Shown: positions 27,168 through 36,586, counted from the stretch's first letter. The stretch: 64,000 nucleotides of DNA from Nocardioidaceae bacterium (GCA_020636935.1 JACJWW010000009.1:21043-85042); one strand, 5' to 3'. Notes: a model not told the origin generated them from the letters alone. Numbers and translations: made by a program.

Positions 27168-27330
27168 TTTTGGCCTTTCCTGAAGGGTTTCCCCTTCGAT
27201 TTCACGGCGGTGTTGGCGTGTCGCATCTGGTGTCAAGGACCCCAGCTCCGGCCATCCGTTCCGGAGGTGTTTTCAGTACGTCGTACCTAAGCGAACACGT
27301 TGTCTTGTCGATATTCAGTTGTGGCTGCGA

Positions 27331-27444
27331 TCAGCCCTGGCGCTGCTTGTGGCGCGGGTTTTCGCAGATCACCATGACGCGGCCGTGGCGACGGATCACC
27401 TTGCACTTGTCACAGATGGGCTTGACGCTTGGATTGACCTTCAT
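27331..27444 (-). CDS. rpmJ: 50S ribosomal protein L36 (bL36)
   Basis: A 37-residue protein: [20 protein letters not shown] then [17 protein letters not shown]. The zinc ligands Cys11, Cys14 and Cys27 and His32 form the intact C-C-C-H site of the zinc-containing L36. It lies between infA and rpsM, the usual place. The gene is easy to miss because of its length. Confidence 0.96.
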   Translation of the reverse strand: MKVNPSVKPICDKCKVIRRHGRVMVICENPRHKQRQG

Positions 27445-27480
27445 GTCAGATCTTTCTTGGCAGTAGCGGCTGGACGCAGG

Positions 27481-27702
27481 TCACTTGTAGCGATAGGTGA
27501 TCCGACCTCGGGTGAGGTCGTAGGGAGTCAGCTCCACCACCACGCGGTCCTCGGGGAGGATCCGGATGTAGTGCTGGCGCATTTTGCCGCTGATATGGGC
27601 GAGAACCACGTGTCCGTTGGTCAACTCGACCCGGAACATGGCGTTTGGCAGGGCCTCCACGACGGAGCCCTCCATCTCAATCACGCCTTCTTTCTTCGGC
27701 AT
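27481..27702 (-). CDS. infA: Translation initiation factor IF-1
   Basis: A 73-residue S1/OB-fold protein that occupies the A site during initiation. [40 protein letters not shown] and [16 protein letters not shown] match IF-1 closely. A GGAGG lies only two bases before the ATG at 27702; the in-frame GTG at 27711 would add three residues, but the MPKKEG start is the conserved one. It leads the infA-rpmJ-rpsM group; the 294 bases before it contain no gene. Confidence 0.95.
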   Translation of the reverse strand: MPKKEGVIEMEGSVVEALPNAMFRVELTNGHVVLAHISGKMRQHYIRILPEDRVVVELTPYDLTRGRITYRYK

Positions 27703-27915
27703 GTCCTCCACAATCTGTTTGGCTACTGGTGCACTGCTGATGCAGTTGTACGTCGTGCCCGGGAACCGCCTAGCTGCATGCAGCCAGTGGACCTCGTGAG
27801 AGGAACGAGCACCTCAACCTGCATCAGGCGCAGGGCTACCCGAAGGCAGCACCTAAGCTTGTTGCGGGCAGCCGCGAGGCACCCAAGACCATACCCACGT
27901 TGGGCAGACACGTCA

Positions 27916-27931
27916 GTGTATGGGATTACAC
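27916..27931 (-). promoter_or_regulatory. Inverted repeat and possible -10 element upstream of infA
   Basis: GTGTA-TGGGAT-TACAC lies about 214 bases before infA in the gap after the transglutaminase-like gene. On the transcribed strand it includes TACACT, which fits a TANNNT -10 hexamer. No good -35 is present at 17 bases. It may mark a separate infA promoter or operator. Confidence 0.25.
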
Positions 27932-27996
27932 CCCAGAAATCCTAATCGAGGTCGGGCGCAATCGCGGACACCGGACTCTGATCGACGCAGTCTCGC

Positions 27997-30204
27997 TCAG
28001 CGCAGGCTGCGATTGACGAAAAAGGTCACCGGGTTGAAGGGTGCCAGCAGGCGCCGCTGAGTCGAGCCAGCCTTCTTCAATGCCGCGATCTCAACGTCGA
28101 TGCGATCCCAGTAGGCCGTGGCTTGCCCTTCGGTTGGCTCACGCTCAGCGAAGCTGGCCTCATCGGCACTGTGCGACAAACTGGCGCCAGCCGGGGCGTG
28201 CACCAGTTGCTTGGCCTGGCTCGGCCTGGCCGCACCAAGTGGCGCTTGGGTGCCCATGTCACGCGCACTGTCCAACAATTCAGCCCACGCACCTGCGATC
28301 CGGTCACCAGGAGCGCCCGTACGCCGCCGCCGCCTGCGCCGCAGCCTTTTGAGGAGCGGCACGGTCAGCAACAGCAGGAGGAGCAGCAGGATCGGCACTG
28401 CCGCCTTGATCCAGCCGCGCTTGACCGCCTCTTCGTTTTGTTGCTTCTTCTTCTGCTGCTGCTTCTTCACATGGGGCTGGTTTTGGGGCTGGTCCTGCTT
28501 CTTCGGTTTGGGCGGCATGATGTTCAGGTTTGGCACATAGGCGCGAGGCGGGGGCTTTGTGCCGGTGAATGCTTCACGCGGCAGGACCCGCCAACTCCCA
28601 TCGGCAATCCGCAATTCAACCCAGGCTTGGATGTCCTTGCCCTTGATCTGACGATTCTTGGGCAGGACCGCCCCGACCACGACACGAGCAGGCACTCCCG
28701 CCGCATTGGCCATCAGGGCCATAGCAGCGGCGTACTGCTCGTCGTCACCAACGACATATGGGGCCCCCATGAAGCTGCCAAAGAGTCGCTTGACGTCTTG
28801 TCCGGCGAGGTACTGGGACTCCCACTCTTCTGAGCCGCTGGAGTAGTGCCCTTGGGTCCTCAGATATTCGGCGATCGTGAAGACCTTCTGCATGGGAGTG
28901 CCCTTGCCGCCGAGGCTGCGCACGAAGAAGTGCGCCTCTGCCAATCCTTTGTCGATGGAGGTCATCGCTTGTGGATAGGGCTTCATCCCCCGACGCAATT
29001 TGTCGTCTGGCACCGTGCCTTCGAAGTCAAAGTCGTTACCGCTGCCGATCCCAATCGGCACCACAGTCGAGTTGGTCGCTTGGTTGTAGAGCAGCCGATT
29101 GCGGCGATTGTCTTCATCGGTGTAGACGAAGGCCAGCGATCGGATTGCCCCCACGGTGGGCAACCAGTCGCCCTTGTAGGGCCTCTGCACCTTGACGGTT
29201 GCCGCAATCTCTTCGCCCGACGCCTTGCGGGCCATGGTGGTGTCCATCCGCAAGAAGCGATCCGATGTCGTTCCCGGCGTGGTGTCGTTGGCGGCAAACC
29301 AACTGCGGCCGTCATAGGCATCAAGAGCCACGAGCCGCACTCGAGACTCGACGGGTGCACCTTCTACGACAAACAAGAGCTTGTCGTAGACATTGTCCTT
29401 GTCTCCCAGGCGCTGCTTGGTGAAGGTGCGGAAGCGGCTCAACGGATTGTCGAAGTCGCTCGTATCGGGCAAAGTGCCGACCTGACCGCGCAGAGACAAA
29501 CCTGGATCCTTGCGATCAGGCGAGGTGATCACAAAGGCAATGCCCGAGGCCACGCCCAGCACCACCAACAAGACCACCCCTTTGGTGATCAACCCACTCT
29601 TGGCTCCACTGAGCAGGGTCTCCCGGTCCGAATGGACCAGCCCTCGCAACATCACCCACCCCAACAGCGCCAAGGTCAAGGCGAGTGGCACCCAATCAGA
29701 GAGATTGCCCAGTTGGCTGACCGACAGGGCAGCCGCTGCCCCAAGCAAGATGGGTAGGGCAAAGAGCCCAGGGCTGCGCCCACGGAAGGCCAAGCTCGCA
29801 GCGATGGCAGCGGTGGCATAGGAGATCACGAAGGGCACCATCGCCGGTGGCCCCTCGACATCAACCCATGGCCAAGTCGTGAGCAGGTCATTCCATCCCG
29901 TGAAGGTGCCAGTCATGACATCCGCGAGGGTCTCGCCGTTGGGTACGCCGAGCGCGAAGCCGGGCGAGCGGAGGGCAAATGGGCCAGCCAACAACAGCCA
30001 ACCCATGAACAGTGCCGGGATGAGCACCCAGACCGATGCCCGAGTCAATGCAGCCGAGATCAAGGTTGCGCAGAGAGCACCCGACAGTCCGATCACCCAA
30101 AGCTCATTTGAGGCGTACGACGCACGCAGCGGGGTCAGCACGGCAGTGGCGGCCAGCACCACTGCCAAACCCTCCAAGGCAATCCGGCTCCATTTTGGGC
30201 TCAT
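27997..30204 (-). CDS. TgpA-like transglutaminase-fold membrane protein lacking the catalytic Cys and His
   Basis: A 735-residue protein. Residues 1-225 contain about seven membrane segments (DUF3488-type). Residues about 240-545 are extracytoplasmic and end in a transglutaminase-like core. Residues 565-595 are a Lys/Gln-rich linker, 600-618 a final membrane helix, and the rest a cytoplasmic tail. In active relatives the core reads G-x-C-E-Q-F and later H-A-W-V-E. Here it reads GDDEQYAAAMALMANAAG (Asp488 for Cys) and KDIQAWVEL (Gln526 for His), so ordinary Cys-dependent catalysis is not expected. Its ATG overlaps the DUF58 stop (TGATG), giving a MoxR-DUF58-TgpA operon. Related modules act at the cell envelope; the role here is unknown. 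Confidence 0.85.
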   Translation of the reverse strand: MSPKWSRIALEGLAVVLAATAVLTPLRASYASNELWVIGLSGALCATLISAALTRASVWVLIPALFMGWLLLAGPFALRSPGFALGVPNGETLADVMTGTFTGWNDLLTTWPWVDVEGPPAMVPFVISYATAAIAASLAFRGRSPGLFALPILLGAAAALSVSQLGNLSDWVPLALTLALLGWVMLRGLVHSDRETLLSGAKSGLITKGVVLLVVLGVASGIAFVITSPDRKDPGLSLRGQVGTLPDTSDFDNPLSRFRTFTKQRLGDKDNVYDKLLFVVEGAPVESRVRLVALDAYDGRSWFAANDTTPGTTSDRFLRMDTTMARKASGEEIAATVKVQRPYKGDWLPTVGAIRSLAFVYTDEDNRRNRLLYNQATNSTVVPIGIGSGNDFDFEGTVPDDKLRRGMKPYPQAMTSIDKGLAEAHFFVRSLGGKGTPMQKVFTIAEYLRTQGHYSSGSEEWESQYLAGQDVKRLFGSFMGAPYVVGDDEQYAAAMALMANAAGVPARVVVGAVLPKNRQIKGKDIQAWVELRIADGSWRVLPREAFTGTKPPPRAYVPNLNIMPPKPKKQDQPQNQPHVKKQQQKKKQQNEEAVKRGWIKAAVPILLLLLLLLTVPLLKRLRRRRRRRTGAPGDRIAGAWAELLDSARDMGTQAPLGAARPSQAKQLVHAPAGASLSHSADEASFAEREPTEGQATAYWDRIDVEIAALKKAGSTQRRLLAPFNPVTFFVNRSLR

Positions 30205-31376
30205 CAGCGATTTGCCCCGTCCACTAGCCGAGGCAGGTCTTCAAGCTTGGCGATGTCGATCTGGGTCACGCCGTAGTCCCTGCCCAGCAATGACATGTTG
30301 CGATGGTCGGCCTTCACCAAAAGTGCGTTCACCTCGATGGGCAGGCTGGATCGGAGCATGCTCCCAGAGTCACGCCCTGCTTTACCGCCCGTGACCAGCA
30401 CGAGTTGACTGGTCTCGGGGGCCAGTCGCATCCCTTGACGCACGCTGGCTCCGAGATCGGTTTCTTCCAACTCCGCGCGACAGGTCGCGTCGAGCACGGC
30501 CTCGGCCCCTCTGTTGGTGACAGCATGTGCGCCACAAAGGAAGGACAGGTCGAGTCCGTCGCTGGCGGCGCGGATGGCAAAGGATGCTGCGACTGACAGA
30601 GCCAACTCGAAGTCATCGTCATGGCGATATGACTCCGGTGAACTGTCGACGACAATCGTCTGGTGATTGCGGCGACTGTCGAGATATTGCCTGACCATAA
30701 GCGTGTCGGTCTTGGCTGAGGATCGCCAGTGGACATGCCGGAGATCATCGCCGGGCACATATTCACGCAAAGCGTGGAAGGCCAAGTCGCTCATTGACAC
30801 CTCGTCGCTGGGTCGGCCCTCCTGATCGCGGATCGCACCGCCGGGCAACGTCGGCAGGTCGATGGTGCGAGGCATCACCAAGATCTCATTGGAGTGCGTG
30901 ATCTGCTGAAACCAGCGGATCAGCCCGATCGGGTCACCCCGCTCCTGTCTGGCCGGGCTGACTGGGATGACTCCTCGTGGCAGGTCGGTGAAATACAACT
31001 CCTCAGTGACCTCATCGCCCCGGCGCACGGTCGGCAAGCGCACCGCATGACGCTCATTGCCAACATCGATGTTGACCACTGGGGAGAGCACCGGCACGGC
31101 CCCTTCCGTGGAGGCCGAGAGCGCCACGACCGCAGACTCCCCGGCAACGGTGCGAGCAGGTACGACGGTCGCGCGACCGGTGAGCGAGCCCGGGATCACC
31201 ACAGTGACCAGCGCCACCAACCACAAGATCAGACAGGTGATTGCCGCGATCTGCATGACCGGCCACTCACCAAAGACAGCCAAGAGCCAAGCAAGTAGCC
31301 CGATCAGCAGCAGCGAGCGACCAAGCGGAGTGACCAACCGCTTGAACGCATCGAAACTGAACTCGATGTCGCCCAT
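30204..31376 (-). CDS. DUF58 domain membrane-anchored protein
   Basis: A 390-residue protein with two hydrophobic segments near the N-terminus (SLLLIGLLAWLLAVFGEWPV and the next 25 residues), then a soluble part. LREYVPGDDLRHVHWRSSAK with the following DTLMVRQY is the DUF58 hallmark. DSSPESYRHDDDFELALSVA resembles the first strand and metal-site region of a VWA-like fold. DUF58 proteins usually pair with MoxR ATPases, probably as the substrate or metal-loading partner. It begins 4 bases after the moxR stop and overlaps the next gene. Confidence 0.88.
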   Translation of the reverse strand: MGDIEFSFDAFKRLVTPLGRSLLLIGLLAWLLAVFGEWPVMQIAAITCLILWLVALVTVVIPGSLTGRATVVPARTVAGESAVVALSASTEGAVPVLSPVVNIDVGNERHAVRLPTVRRGDEVTEELYFTDLPRGVIPVSPARQERGDPIGLIRWFQQITHSNEILVMPRTIDLPTLPGGAIRDQEGRPSDEVSMSDLAFHALREYVPGDDLRHVHWRSSAKTDTLMVRQYLDSRRNHQTIVVDSSPESYRHDDDFELALSVAASFAIRAASDGLDLSFLCGAHAVTNRGAEAVLDATCRAELEETDLGASVRQGMRLAPETSQLVLVTGGKAGRDSGSMLRSSLPIEVNALLVKADHRNMSLLGRDYGVTQIDIAKLEDLPRLVDGANR

Positions 31377-31380
31377 GCGG

Positions 31381-32391
31381 CTACTGCTTGCGTACGGCGG
31401 GTGCAGCGACCTGCTTCAGCAGGCCATCGATGACCTCATCGATGTCTACGCCACGGAAGACCGCCTCCCCGTCAAGGATCAGCCGGTGGCCCAGGACAGG
31501 GTGGGCGAGGTCGGCGACGTCTTGGGGTACGACGTAGCTGCGGCCATTGGCCACCGCCCAGGTCTTGCAAACCCGGATCAGAGCCAGGCAGCCGCGCACT
31601 GAAAGACCCAACTTCACGTGATCGGCGTCGCGAGAGGCCTCTGCGAGCTCGCGCACATAGGTGATGATCGCTGGGTCGACGTACACCTCGTCGGCGATGG
31701 CGCTCATCGACTCGATCAGGTCGGTACTCATGATCGGTTTGATCAGGCCAGCACGATCGCGCGTCTTTGCGTCTTGAAGGAGGTCTTCGGTGGCCTGGGC
31801 GTCTGGATAGCCAACCGAGCTCTTCATCAAGAAGCGATCAAGTTGGGCCTCGGGCAGACGATAGGTGCCTGCCTGCTCAATCGGATTCTGGGTGGCAATC
31901 ACCATGAAGGGTTGCGGCACCTCATGAGTGACGCCATCGACCGTGACGTGTCCTTCTTCCATCACCTCGAGTAGAGCAGCCTGTGTCTTGGGGCTGGCCC
32001 GGTTGATCTCGTCGGCGAGCACGATGCCATGGAAGATCGGGCCGGGGTGAAATTGGAAGGCACCACGCTGTTGTTCGTAGACCGTGACTCCAGTGACATC
32101 GGAGGGCAACAGGTCCGGGGTGAACTGGATGCGCGCGTGTGAGCCGTCGATGGTGGCCGCAAGCGAGCGGGCCAGCATCGTCTTGCCGGTGCCGGGATAG
32201 TCCTCAAGCAGCAGGTGTCCCTCTGAGACCAGACAGGTCAACGCCAGATGGATCACGTTGCGCTTGCCGAGGATGGCGCGCTCCATGTTTTGGGTCATCG
32301 CCTCAAAGGTGTTGGTAAACCAAGTGACGCGATCTTCGCTCAGTGCCATGGCGGCAATGGTAGACGTCAAGCTTGAGGTGGCGTTGCCCAT
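31381..32391 (-). CDS. MoxR-family AAA+ ATPase
   Basis: A cytoplasmic ATPase of about 336 residues. LLLEDYPGTGKTMLARSLAA is Walker A, IVLADEINRASPKTQAALLE Walker B, and VIATQNPIEQAGTYRLPEAQ with DRFLM holds sensor 1 and the arginine finger. MoxR proteins act as chaperones that activate or assemble partner complexes, here presumably the DUF58 and transglutaminase-like proteins downstream. The frame is open to 32475 inside map; I start at 32391 after the map stop, and 32349 is an alternative. No clear Shine-Dalgarno marks either. Confidence 0.88.
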   Translation of the reverse strand: MGNATSSLTSTIAAMALSEDRVTWFTNTFEAMTQNMERAILGKRNVIHLALTCLVSEGHLLLEDYPGTGKTMLARSLAATIDGSHARIQFTPDLLPSDVTGVTVYEQQRGAFQFHPGPIFHGIVLADEINRASPKTQAALLEVMEEGHVTVDGVTHEVPQPFMVIATQNPIEQAGTYRLPEAQLDRFLMKSSVGYPDAQATEDLLQDAKTRDRAGLIKPIMSTDLIESMSAIADEVYVDPAIITYVRELAEASRDADHVKLGLSVRGCLALIRVCKTWAVANGRSYVVPQDVADLAHPVLGHRLILDGEAVFRGVDIDEVIDGLLKQVAAPAVRKQ

Positions 32392-32419
32392 ATCAACTAT
32401 TCGTTTGGGCAGGCCAGGC

Positions 32420-33259
32420 TCAACGTCCTCCGAATGGCACTCCCATGGCGGCCAATCGCTCCTCACCGCCGTCAAGGGCAGTCAGGATCCATGGCCCTTG
32501 GGGGGTGAGGGTGAAGGTGTGCTCGAAATGCGCCGACATGGACCCATCGGCGGTGATCACGGTCCATTCGTCCTCGGCGACAACGGTGTCACGGGAGCCG
32601 AGAGTGATCATTGGCTCCACAGCCAAGGCGAGTCCGCGCCGGAGTTTGGGACCCTTGCCGGGTTTGCCGAAGTTGGGCACATTTGGCGGCTGATGCATCT
32701 CGGTGCCGATGCCGTGACCGGTGTAGTCACGCAAGATGCCAAAACTGCCCCCGCTTGGATGCGGCTGGCTGGTCACATAAGACTCGATCGCATGGGAGAT
32801 GTCACCGACATTGCCGCCCAGTCGAGCCGCAGCAAATCCCTGCCACATCGACTCCTCGGTGATCCTCATGAGTTCGAGTACGGCGGGCTCAACCTCACCG
32901 ACTGCGACCGTGATCGCCGCATCGCCATGCCAGCCGTCCACGATCGCGCCACAGTCGACCGAGATCACATCGCCATCGTGCAAGACCCGATCTCCGGGGA
33001 TGCCGTGCACCACTTCATCATTGACCGAGGCGCAGATGGTCGCGGGGAAGGGCGGATAGCCATATCCCAGAAACGAAGGGATGCCTCCACCAGAGCGAAT
33101 GGTGTCTTCGGCAAGGGCGTCGAGACTGCCGGTCGTGACCCCGGGTCGCACGGCCTCGCGAATGAGCTCGAGAGTGCGTCCGACGAGCAGGCCCGCGACC
33201 CTCATCTTGGCGATCTGATCAGGGCTCTTGATCTCGATGCCGCGCTCACCAAACAACAT
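32420..33259 (-). CDS. map: Methionine aminopeptidase, type I
   Basis: Removes initiator Met from nascent proteins. The 279-residue enzyme has the two-metal ligands in VISVDCGAIVDGWHGDAAIT (two Asp), GHGIGTEMHQPPNVP (His), and two Glu in LAVEPMIT and VAEDEWTVITADG. ASVNDEVVHGIPGD holds the substrate-binding His. AGGAG lies seven bases before the ATG. It has no SH3-binding or zinc N-terminal extension. It follows adk by 11 bases, the classic secY-adk-map order. Confidence 0.97.
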   Translation of the reverse strand: MLFGERGIEIKSPDQIAKMRVAGLLVGRTLELIREAVRPGVTTGSLDALAEDTIRSGGGIPSFLGYGYPPFPATICASVNDEVVHGIPGDRVLHDGDVISVDCGAIVDGWHGDAAITVAVGEVEPAVLELMRITEESMWQGFAAARLGGNVGDISHAIESYVTSQPHPSGGSFGILRDYTGHGIGTEMHQPPNVPNFGKPGKGPKLRRGLALAVEPMITLGSRDTVVAEDEWTVITADGSMSAHFEHTFTLTPQGPWILTALDGGEERLAAMGVPFGGR

Positions 33260-33270
33260 CCACGGACTCC

Positions 33271-33846
33271 TCAGGACTGGTTGACAGCCTCAAGTGCAGC
33301 CATGATGCGATCAGTGACCTCATCGATGTCACCCATGCCATCGACCTCAATCAGCAAATCGCGCTCGCGGTAGAGGCTGATCAAAGGCTCGGTCTGCTCG
33401 GCGTAGACCTCTTGGCGGCGGCGGATGACCTCTTCGGTGTCATCGGCTCGCCCCTCGGTCTGGGCTCGCTGCAACAAGCGCGCGACGAGCTCATCGCGAT
33501 CTGCGGTGATCACGAGAGCGACATCGAGCTGATGGCCGGTGGCTTTGATCATGTCGTCGAGCTCGTGCACCTGATCGAGCGTGCGCGGATAGCCGTCGAG
33601 CAGGAAGCCCTTCTCCGCATCGGGCTCGCCGATGCGATCGCGCACCATCTGATTGGTGATCTCGCTGGGCACATAGTCGCCGCGGTCCATGTACTCCTTG
33701 GCCTTGAGGCCAAGCGGCGTCCCGGCCCCCACGTTGGCGCGGAAGATCTCGCCAGTGGAGATGGCTGGAATGTCATAACGGGTCGCAACCTGCTTGGCCT
33801 GCGTGCCCTTGCCTGCCCCTGGAGGGCCCATGAAAATGAGTCGCAT
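33271..33846 (-). CDS. adk: Adenylate kinase
   Basis: Catalyses ATP + AMP to two ADP. RLIFMGPPGAGKGTQAKQVA is the P-loop; GEIFRANVGAGTPLG and GFLLDGYPRTLDQVHELDD bind AMP; and GRADDTEEVIRRR closes the short LID. The 191-residue length and the LID lacking four Cys mark the short, zinc-free form usual in Actinobacteria. The ATG overlaps the secY stop (TAATG). Confidence 0.97.
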   Translation of the reverse strand: MRLIFMGPPGAGKGTQAKQVATRYDIPAISTGEIFRANVGAGTPLGLKAKEYMDRGDYVPSEITNQMVRDRIGEPDAEKGFLLDGYPRTLDQVHELDDMIKATGHQLDVALVITADRDELVARLLQRAQTEGRADDTEEVIRRRQEVYAEQTEPLISLYRERDLLIEVDGMGDIDEVTDRIMAALEAVNQS

Positions 33847-35138
33847 TAACGGAGGAACCCTTCGTAGTTGCGTTGTTGTAGTTGGCTCTCGATCTGCTTG
33901 ACCGTGTCGAGGGCGACGCCCACCATGATCAGAAGTGAGGTGCCGCCGAAGGGGAAGTCTTGGTTTGCGCCCACCATCACCAAGGCGATCAGGGGGATCA
34001 ACGCCACGATGCCCAAATAAAGCGAGCCGGGGGCGGTGATCCGGGAGAGCACGTAGTTGAGATAGTCCTCAGTCGGCTTGCCGGCCCGAATGCCTGGGAT
34101 GAACCCGCCGTACTGCTTCATGTTGTCGGCCACCTCTTTGGGTTCGAAGGTGATCGCGACATAGAAGTAGGTGAAGAAGATGATCATGAGGAAGTATGTG
34201 GCCATGTAGAGCGGGTGGTCACCACGCACGAAGTACTCGCTGATCCAGCGTACCCAAGCCGCATCTGAGTTCTGGTTGAACTGCACCAGCATTGCGGGCA
34301 GATAGAGCAGGCTGGACGCGAAGATGACCGGGATGACGCCGGCTTGGTTCACCTTGAGCGGGATATAGGTGGAGGAGCCACCAAACATCTTGCGCCCTAC
34401 CATCCGGCGGGCATATTGCACCGGGATGCGGCGCTGGGCCTGCTCGATGAAGACAACCGCACCCATGACCGCCACGCCAACGATAATCACGGCGGAGAAG
34501 ATCCAAGGGCCCTTGGCCTTTTCAACCTGCCACAGGGCGATCGGGAAGGTCGCAATGATCTGGGCGAAGATCAGCAAGGACATGCCATTGCCGATGCCGC
34601 GCTCAGTGATCAACTCACCGAGCCACATGATCACCACGGTGCCAGCGGTCATGGTGATCACCAAGAGGACCGCGGTCAGCGTGTCGTTGTTGTAGAGCAG
34701 GTCCTTGTTGCAATCTTGGAGCAGGTTGCCGGTGCGGGCCAAGGCCACGATGCCCGTGGCCTGCAGGATCGCCAGACCCAAGGTGAGATAGCGGGTGTAC
34801 TGCGTGATCTTCTGCTGGCCGGCCTGGCCTTCCTTCTTCAAGGCCTCCAGGCGGGGGATCACCACAACCAGGAGCTGCAAGATGATGCTCGCGGTGATGT
34901 AGGGCATGATGCCCAAGGCGAAGACGGTGAGCTGCAACAGCGCACCGCCGGAGAACATGTTGATCAGGCCGTAGATGCCATCTTTGCTGTTTTCGAAACA
35001 GGCTTGCACATTTGCGGTGTTGACACCTGGAGCAGGCACCTGTGATCCCAGCCGGAAGACGGCAATGATGAACAGGACGAAGAGCAACTTCTTCCGCAAG
35101 TCCGGAGTCCGGAATGCACTAACGAATGCGCCGAGCAA
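33846..35138 (-). CDS. secY: Protein translocase subunit SecY
   Basis: The channel subunit of the SecYEG translocon in the cytoplasmic membrane. Ten hydrophobic segments are visible in 430 residues. FRLGSQVPAPGVNTANVQ in the first loop includes the plug region, and GIMPYITASIILQLLVVVIP and the cytoplasmic loop RIPVQYARRMVGRKMFGG are highly conserved. It follows rplO after a 118-base gap with a hairpin, and its stop is shared with the adk start. Confidence 0.97.
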   Translation of the reverse strand: MLGAFVSAFRTPDLRKKLLFVLFIIAVFRLGSQVPAPGVNTANVQACFENSKDGIYGLINMFSGGALLQLTVFALGIMPYITASIILQLLVVVIPRLEALKKEGQAGQQKITQYTRYLTLGLAILQATGIVALARTGNLLQDCNKDLLYNNDTLTAVLLVITMTAGTVVIMWLGELITERGIGNGMSLLIFAQIIATFPIALWQVEKAKGPWIFSAVIIVGVAVMGAVVFIEQAQRRIPVQYARRMVGRKMFGGSSTYIPLKVNQAGVIPVIFASSLLYLPAMLVQFNQNSDAAWVRWISEYFVRGDHPLYMATYFLMIIFFTYFYVAITFEPKEVADNMKQYGGFIPGIRAGKPTEDYLNYVLSRITAPGSLYLGIVALIPLIALVMVGANQDFPFGGTSLLIMVGVALDTVKQIESQLQQRNYEGFLR

Positions 35139-35173
35139 CGTGCCCCTACTTTCTGATCCTGATCAGTCACCAG

Positions 35174-35209
35174 CTGCCCTGTCGGGCCCGGTGAAGCCTA
35201 ACAGGGCAG
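35174..35209 (-). promoter_or_regulatory. Hairpin in the rplO-secY spacer
   Basis: Perfect nine-base arms CTGCCCTGT (35174-35182) and ACAGGGCAG (35201-35209) with an 18-base loop that contains the palindrome CGGGCCCG. It lies about 35-70 bases before secY, inside an otherwise tightly packed operon. No U-run follows on the transcribed strand. Plausible roles are partial termination, RNA processing or a translational switch for secY. Confidence 0.45.
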
Positions 35210-35256
35210 ACCCGCTCCGCGACGATTAGTCGGGAGACAAGCCTGCCCTGCAAAAC

Positions 35257-35700
35257 TCATTCGGCCTCGGTGGTGCTGCCGCCGGCGGCAGCGATCTTCT
35301 CCTTCGCCGCCGCGGAGAACTTCTCTGCAGTGATCTGGACAGCAACGGTGATGTCGCCTTGACCCAAGACCTTCACAGGATGCCCCTTGCGGACTGCGCC
35401 CTTGGCCACCAGGTCAGCGACGCTGATCTGGCCACCCTCAGGGAACAACGAGTTGATCCGGTCAAGGTTGACGACTTGATATTCGACCTTGAAGGGATTC
35501 TTGAAGCCACGCAGCTTCGGCAAGCGCATGTGGATGGGCATCTGCCCACCTTCGAATGCGGCCGGCACCTGGTAGCGAGCCTTGGTGCCTTTCGTACCGC
35601 GACCAGCGGTCTTGCCCTTGGAGCCCTCGCCGCGACCAACACGGGTCTTGGCGGTCTTGGCTCCGGGCGCTGGGCGCAGGTGATGCAACTTCAACGACAT
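35257..35700 (-). CDS. rplO: 50S ribosomal protein L15 (uL15)
   Basis: A 147-residue protein. [40 protein letters not shown] and [20 protein letters not shown] form the Gly/Lys-rich N-terminal arm that threads through 23S r[23 protein letters not shown] and [19 protein letters not shown] are the globular part. It follows rpmD by one base. Confidence 0.97.
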   Translation of the reverse strand: MSLKLHHLRPAPGAKTAKTRVGRGEGSKGKTAGRGTKGTKARYQVPAAFEGGQMPIHMRLPKLRGFKNPFKVEYQVVNLDRINSLFPEGGQISVADLVAKGAVRKGHPVKVLGQGDITVAVQITAEKFSAAAKEKIAAAGGSTTEAE

Positions 35701-35701
35701 G

Positions 35702-35899
35702 TCAGTTTCCCTTTCCCTGGGTCACTTCCTCGACCGTCACCAAGTGACGGACGGTGTGGACCATACCCCGGATCTCAGGGCGGTCCTCCTTGACGACCTG
35801 GTCGCCGATGCGCTTGAGCCCCAGCGTGCGCAAGGTGTCGCGCTGGTTCTGCTTGCAGCCGATCGTCGACTTCTTCTGGGTGACCTTGAGTTGCGCCAT
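35702..35899 (-). CDS. rpmD: 50S ribosomal protein L30 (uL30)
   Basis: A 65-residue protein. [39 protein letters not shown] and [13 protein letters not shown] match bacterial L30, including the G-x(4)-Q-R-x-T-L pattern. The ATG at 35899 overlaps the rpsE stop (TGATG); one additional in-frame Met precedes it inside rpsE and is unlikely to be used. Confidence 0.95.
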   Translation of the reverse strand: MAQLKVTQKKSTIGCKQNQRDTLRTLGLKRIGDQVVKEDRPEIRGMVHTVRHLVTVEEVTQGKGN

Positions 35900-36555
35900 C
35901 ACGCCTCACTCCCAACGGCCACTGGCGCCTGGTTGTCAGCATCAGCTTGAGCCTTCAACAAGGCTGCCGGGGCCACTTCTTCAACAGGCAGACCACGACG
36001 TGCGGCCACTGCCTCAGGGGCTTCCAACATCCGCAATGCCTCAACAGTGGCGTGCACGATATTGATCTGGTTGGACGAACCCAACGACTTGCTGAGCACG
36101 TCGTGAATGCCCGCGCACTCCAGGACTGCGCGAACAGGGCCACCTGCGATCACACCGGTACCGGGAGAGGCCGGACGCAGCAGGACCACGCCAGCAGCCT
36201 TCTCACCCTGTACGGGGTGCGGGATTGTGCCCTGGATCCGGGGTACGCGGAAGAAGTTCTTCTTCGCCTCCTCGACACCCTTGGCAATGGCGGCAGGCAC
36301 TTCACGGGCCTTGCCATAGCCGACACCGACCATGCCGTCGCCGTCGCCGACGATCACCAAGGCGGTGAAGCTGAAGCGACGGCCGCCCTTGACGACCTTG
36401 GCCACACGATTGATGGCAACTACGCGCTCCAGGTAGTTGCTCTTCTCGCCGCTGTTGCGGCTGTCACGGCCACCACGACGGTCATTGCGACCACCGCGGT
36501 CATTGCCACGATCATTGCTCCGGTCACCACCGGCACGTTGCTGAGGTGCGCTCAT
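35899..36555 (-). CDS. rpsE: 30S ribosomal protein S5 (uS5)
   Basis: A 218-residue protein important for decoding fidelity. [20 protein letters not shown] starts the dsRNA-binding-like domain; [37 protein letters not shown] and [20 protein letters not shown] are conserved. The first 40 residues are a disordered Arg/Gly/Asp/Asn-rich extension with repeated N-D-R-G and G-R units, found in Actinobacteria but not in E. coli. Confidence 0.97.
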   Translation of the reverse strand: MSAPQQRAGGDRSNDRGNDRGGRNDRRGGRDSRNSGEKSNYLERVVAINRVAKVVKGGRRFSFTALVIVGDGDGMVGVGYGKAREVPAAIAKGVEEAKKNFFRVPRIQGTIPHPVQGEKAAGVVLLRPASPGTGVIAGGPVRAVLECAGIHDVLSKSLGSSNQINIVHATVEALRMLEAPEAVAARRGLPVEEVAPAALLKAQADADNQAPVAVGSEA

Positions 36556-36586
36556 GAGAGTTCCCTTCTTCGAAGAATAGTCGCGA

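Noticed and set aside
27168..27330. Promoter for rpsM with a TTGACA hexamer near 27230
   Set aside because: No TANNNT hexamer lies 16-18 bases downstream, so the match to TTGACA alone is not enough.
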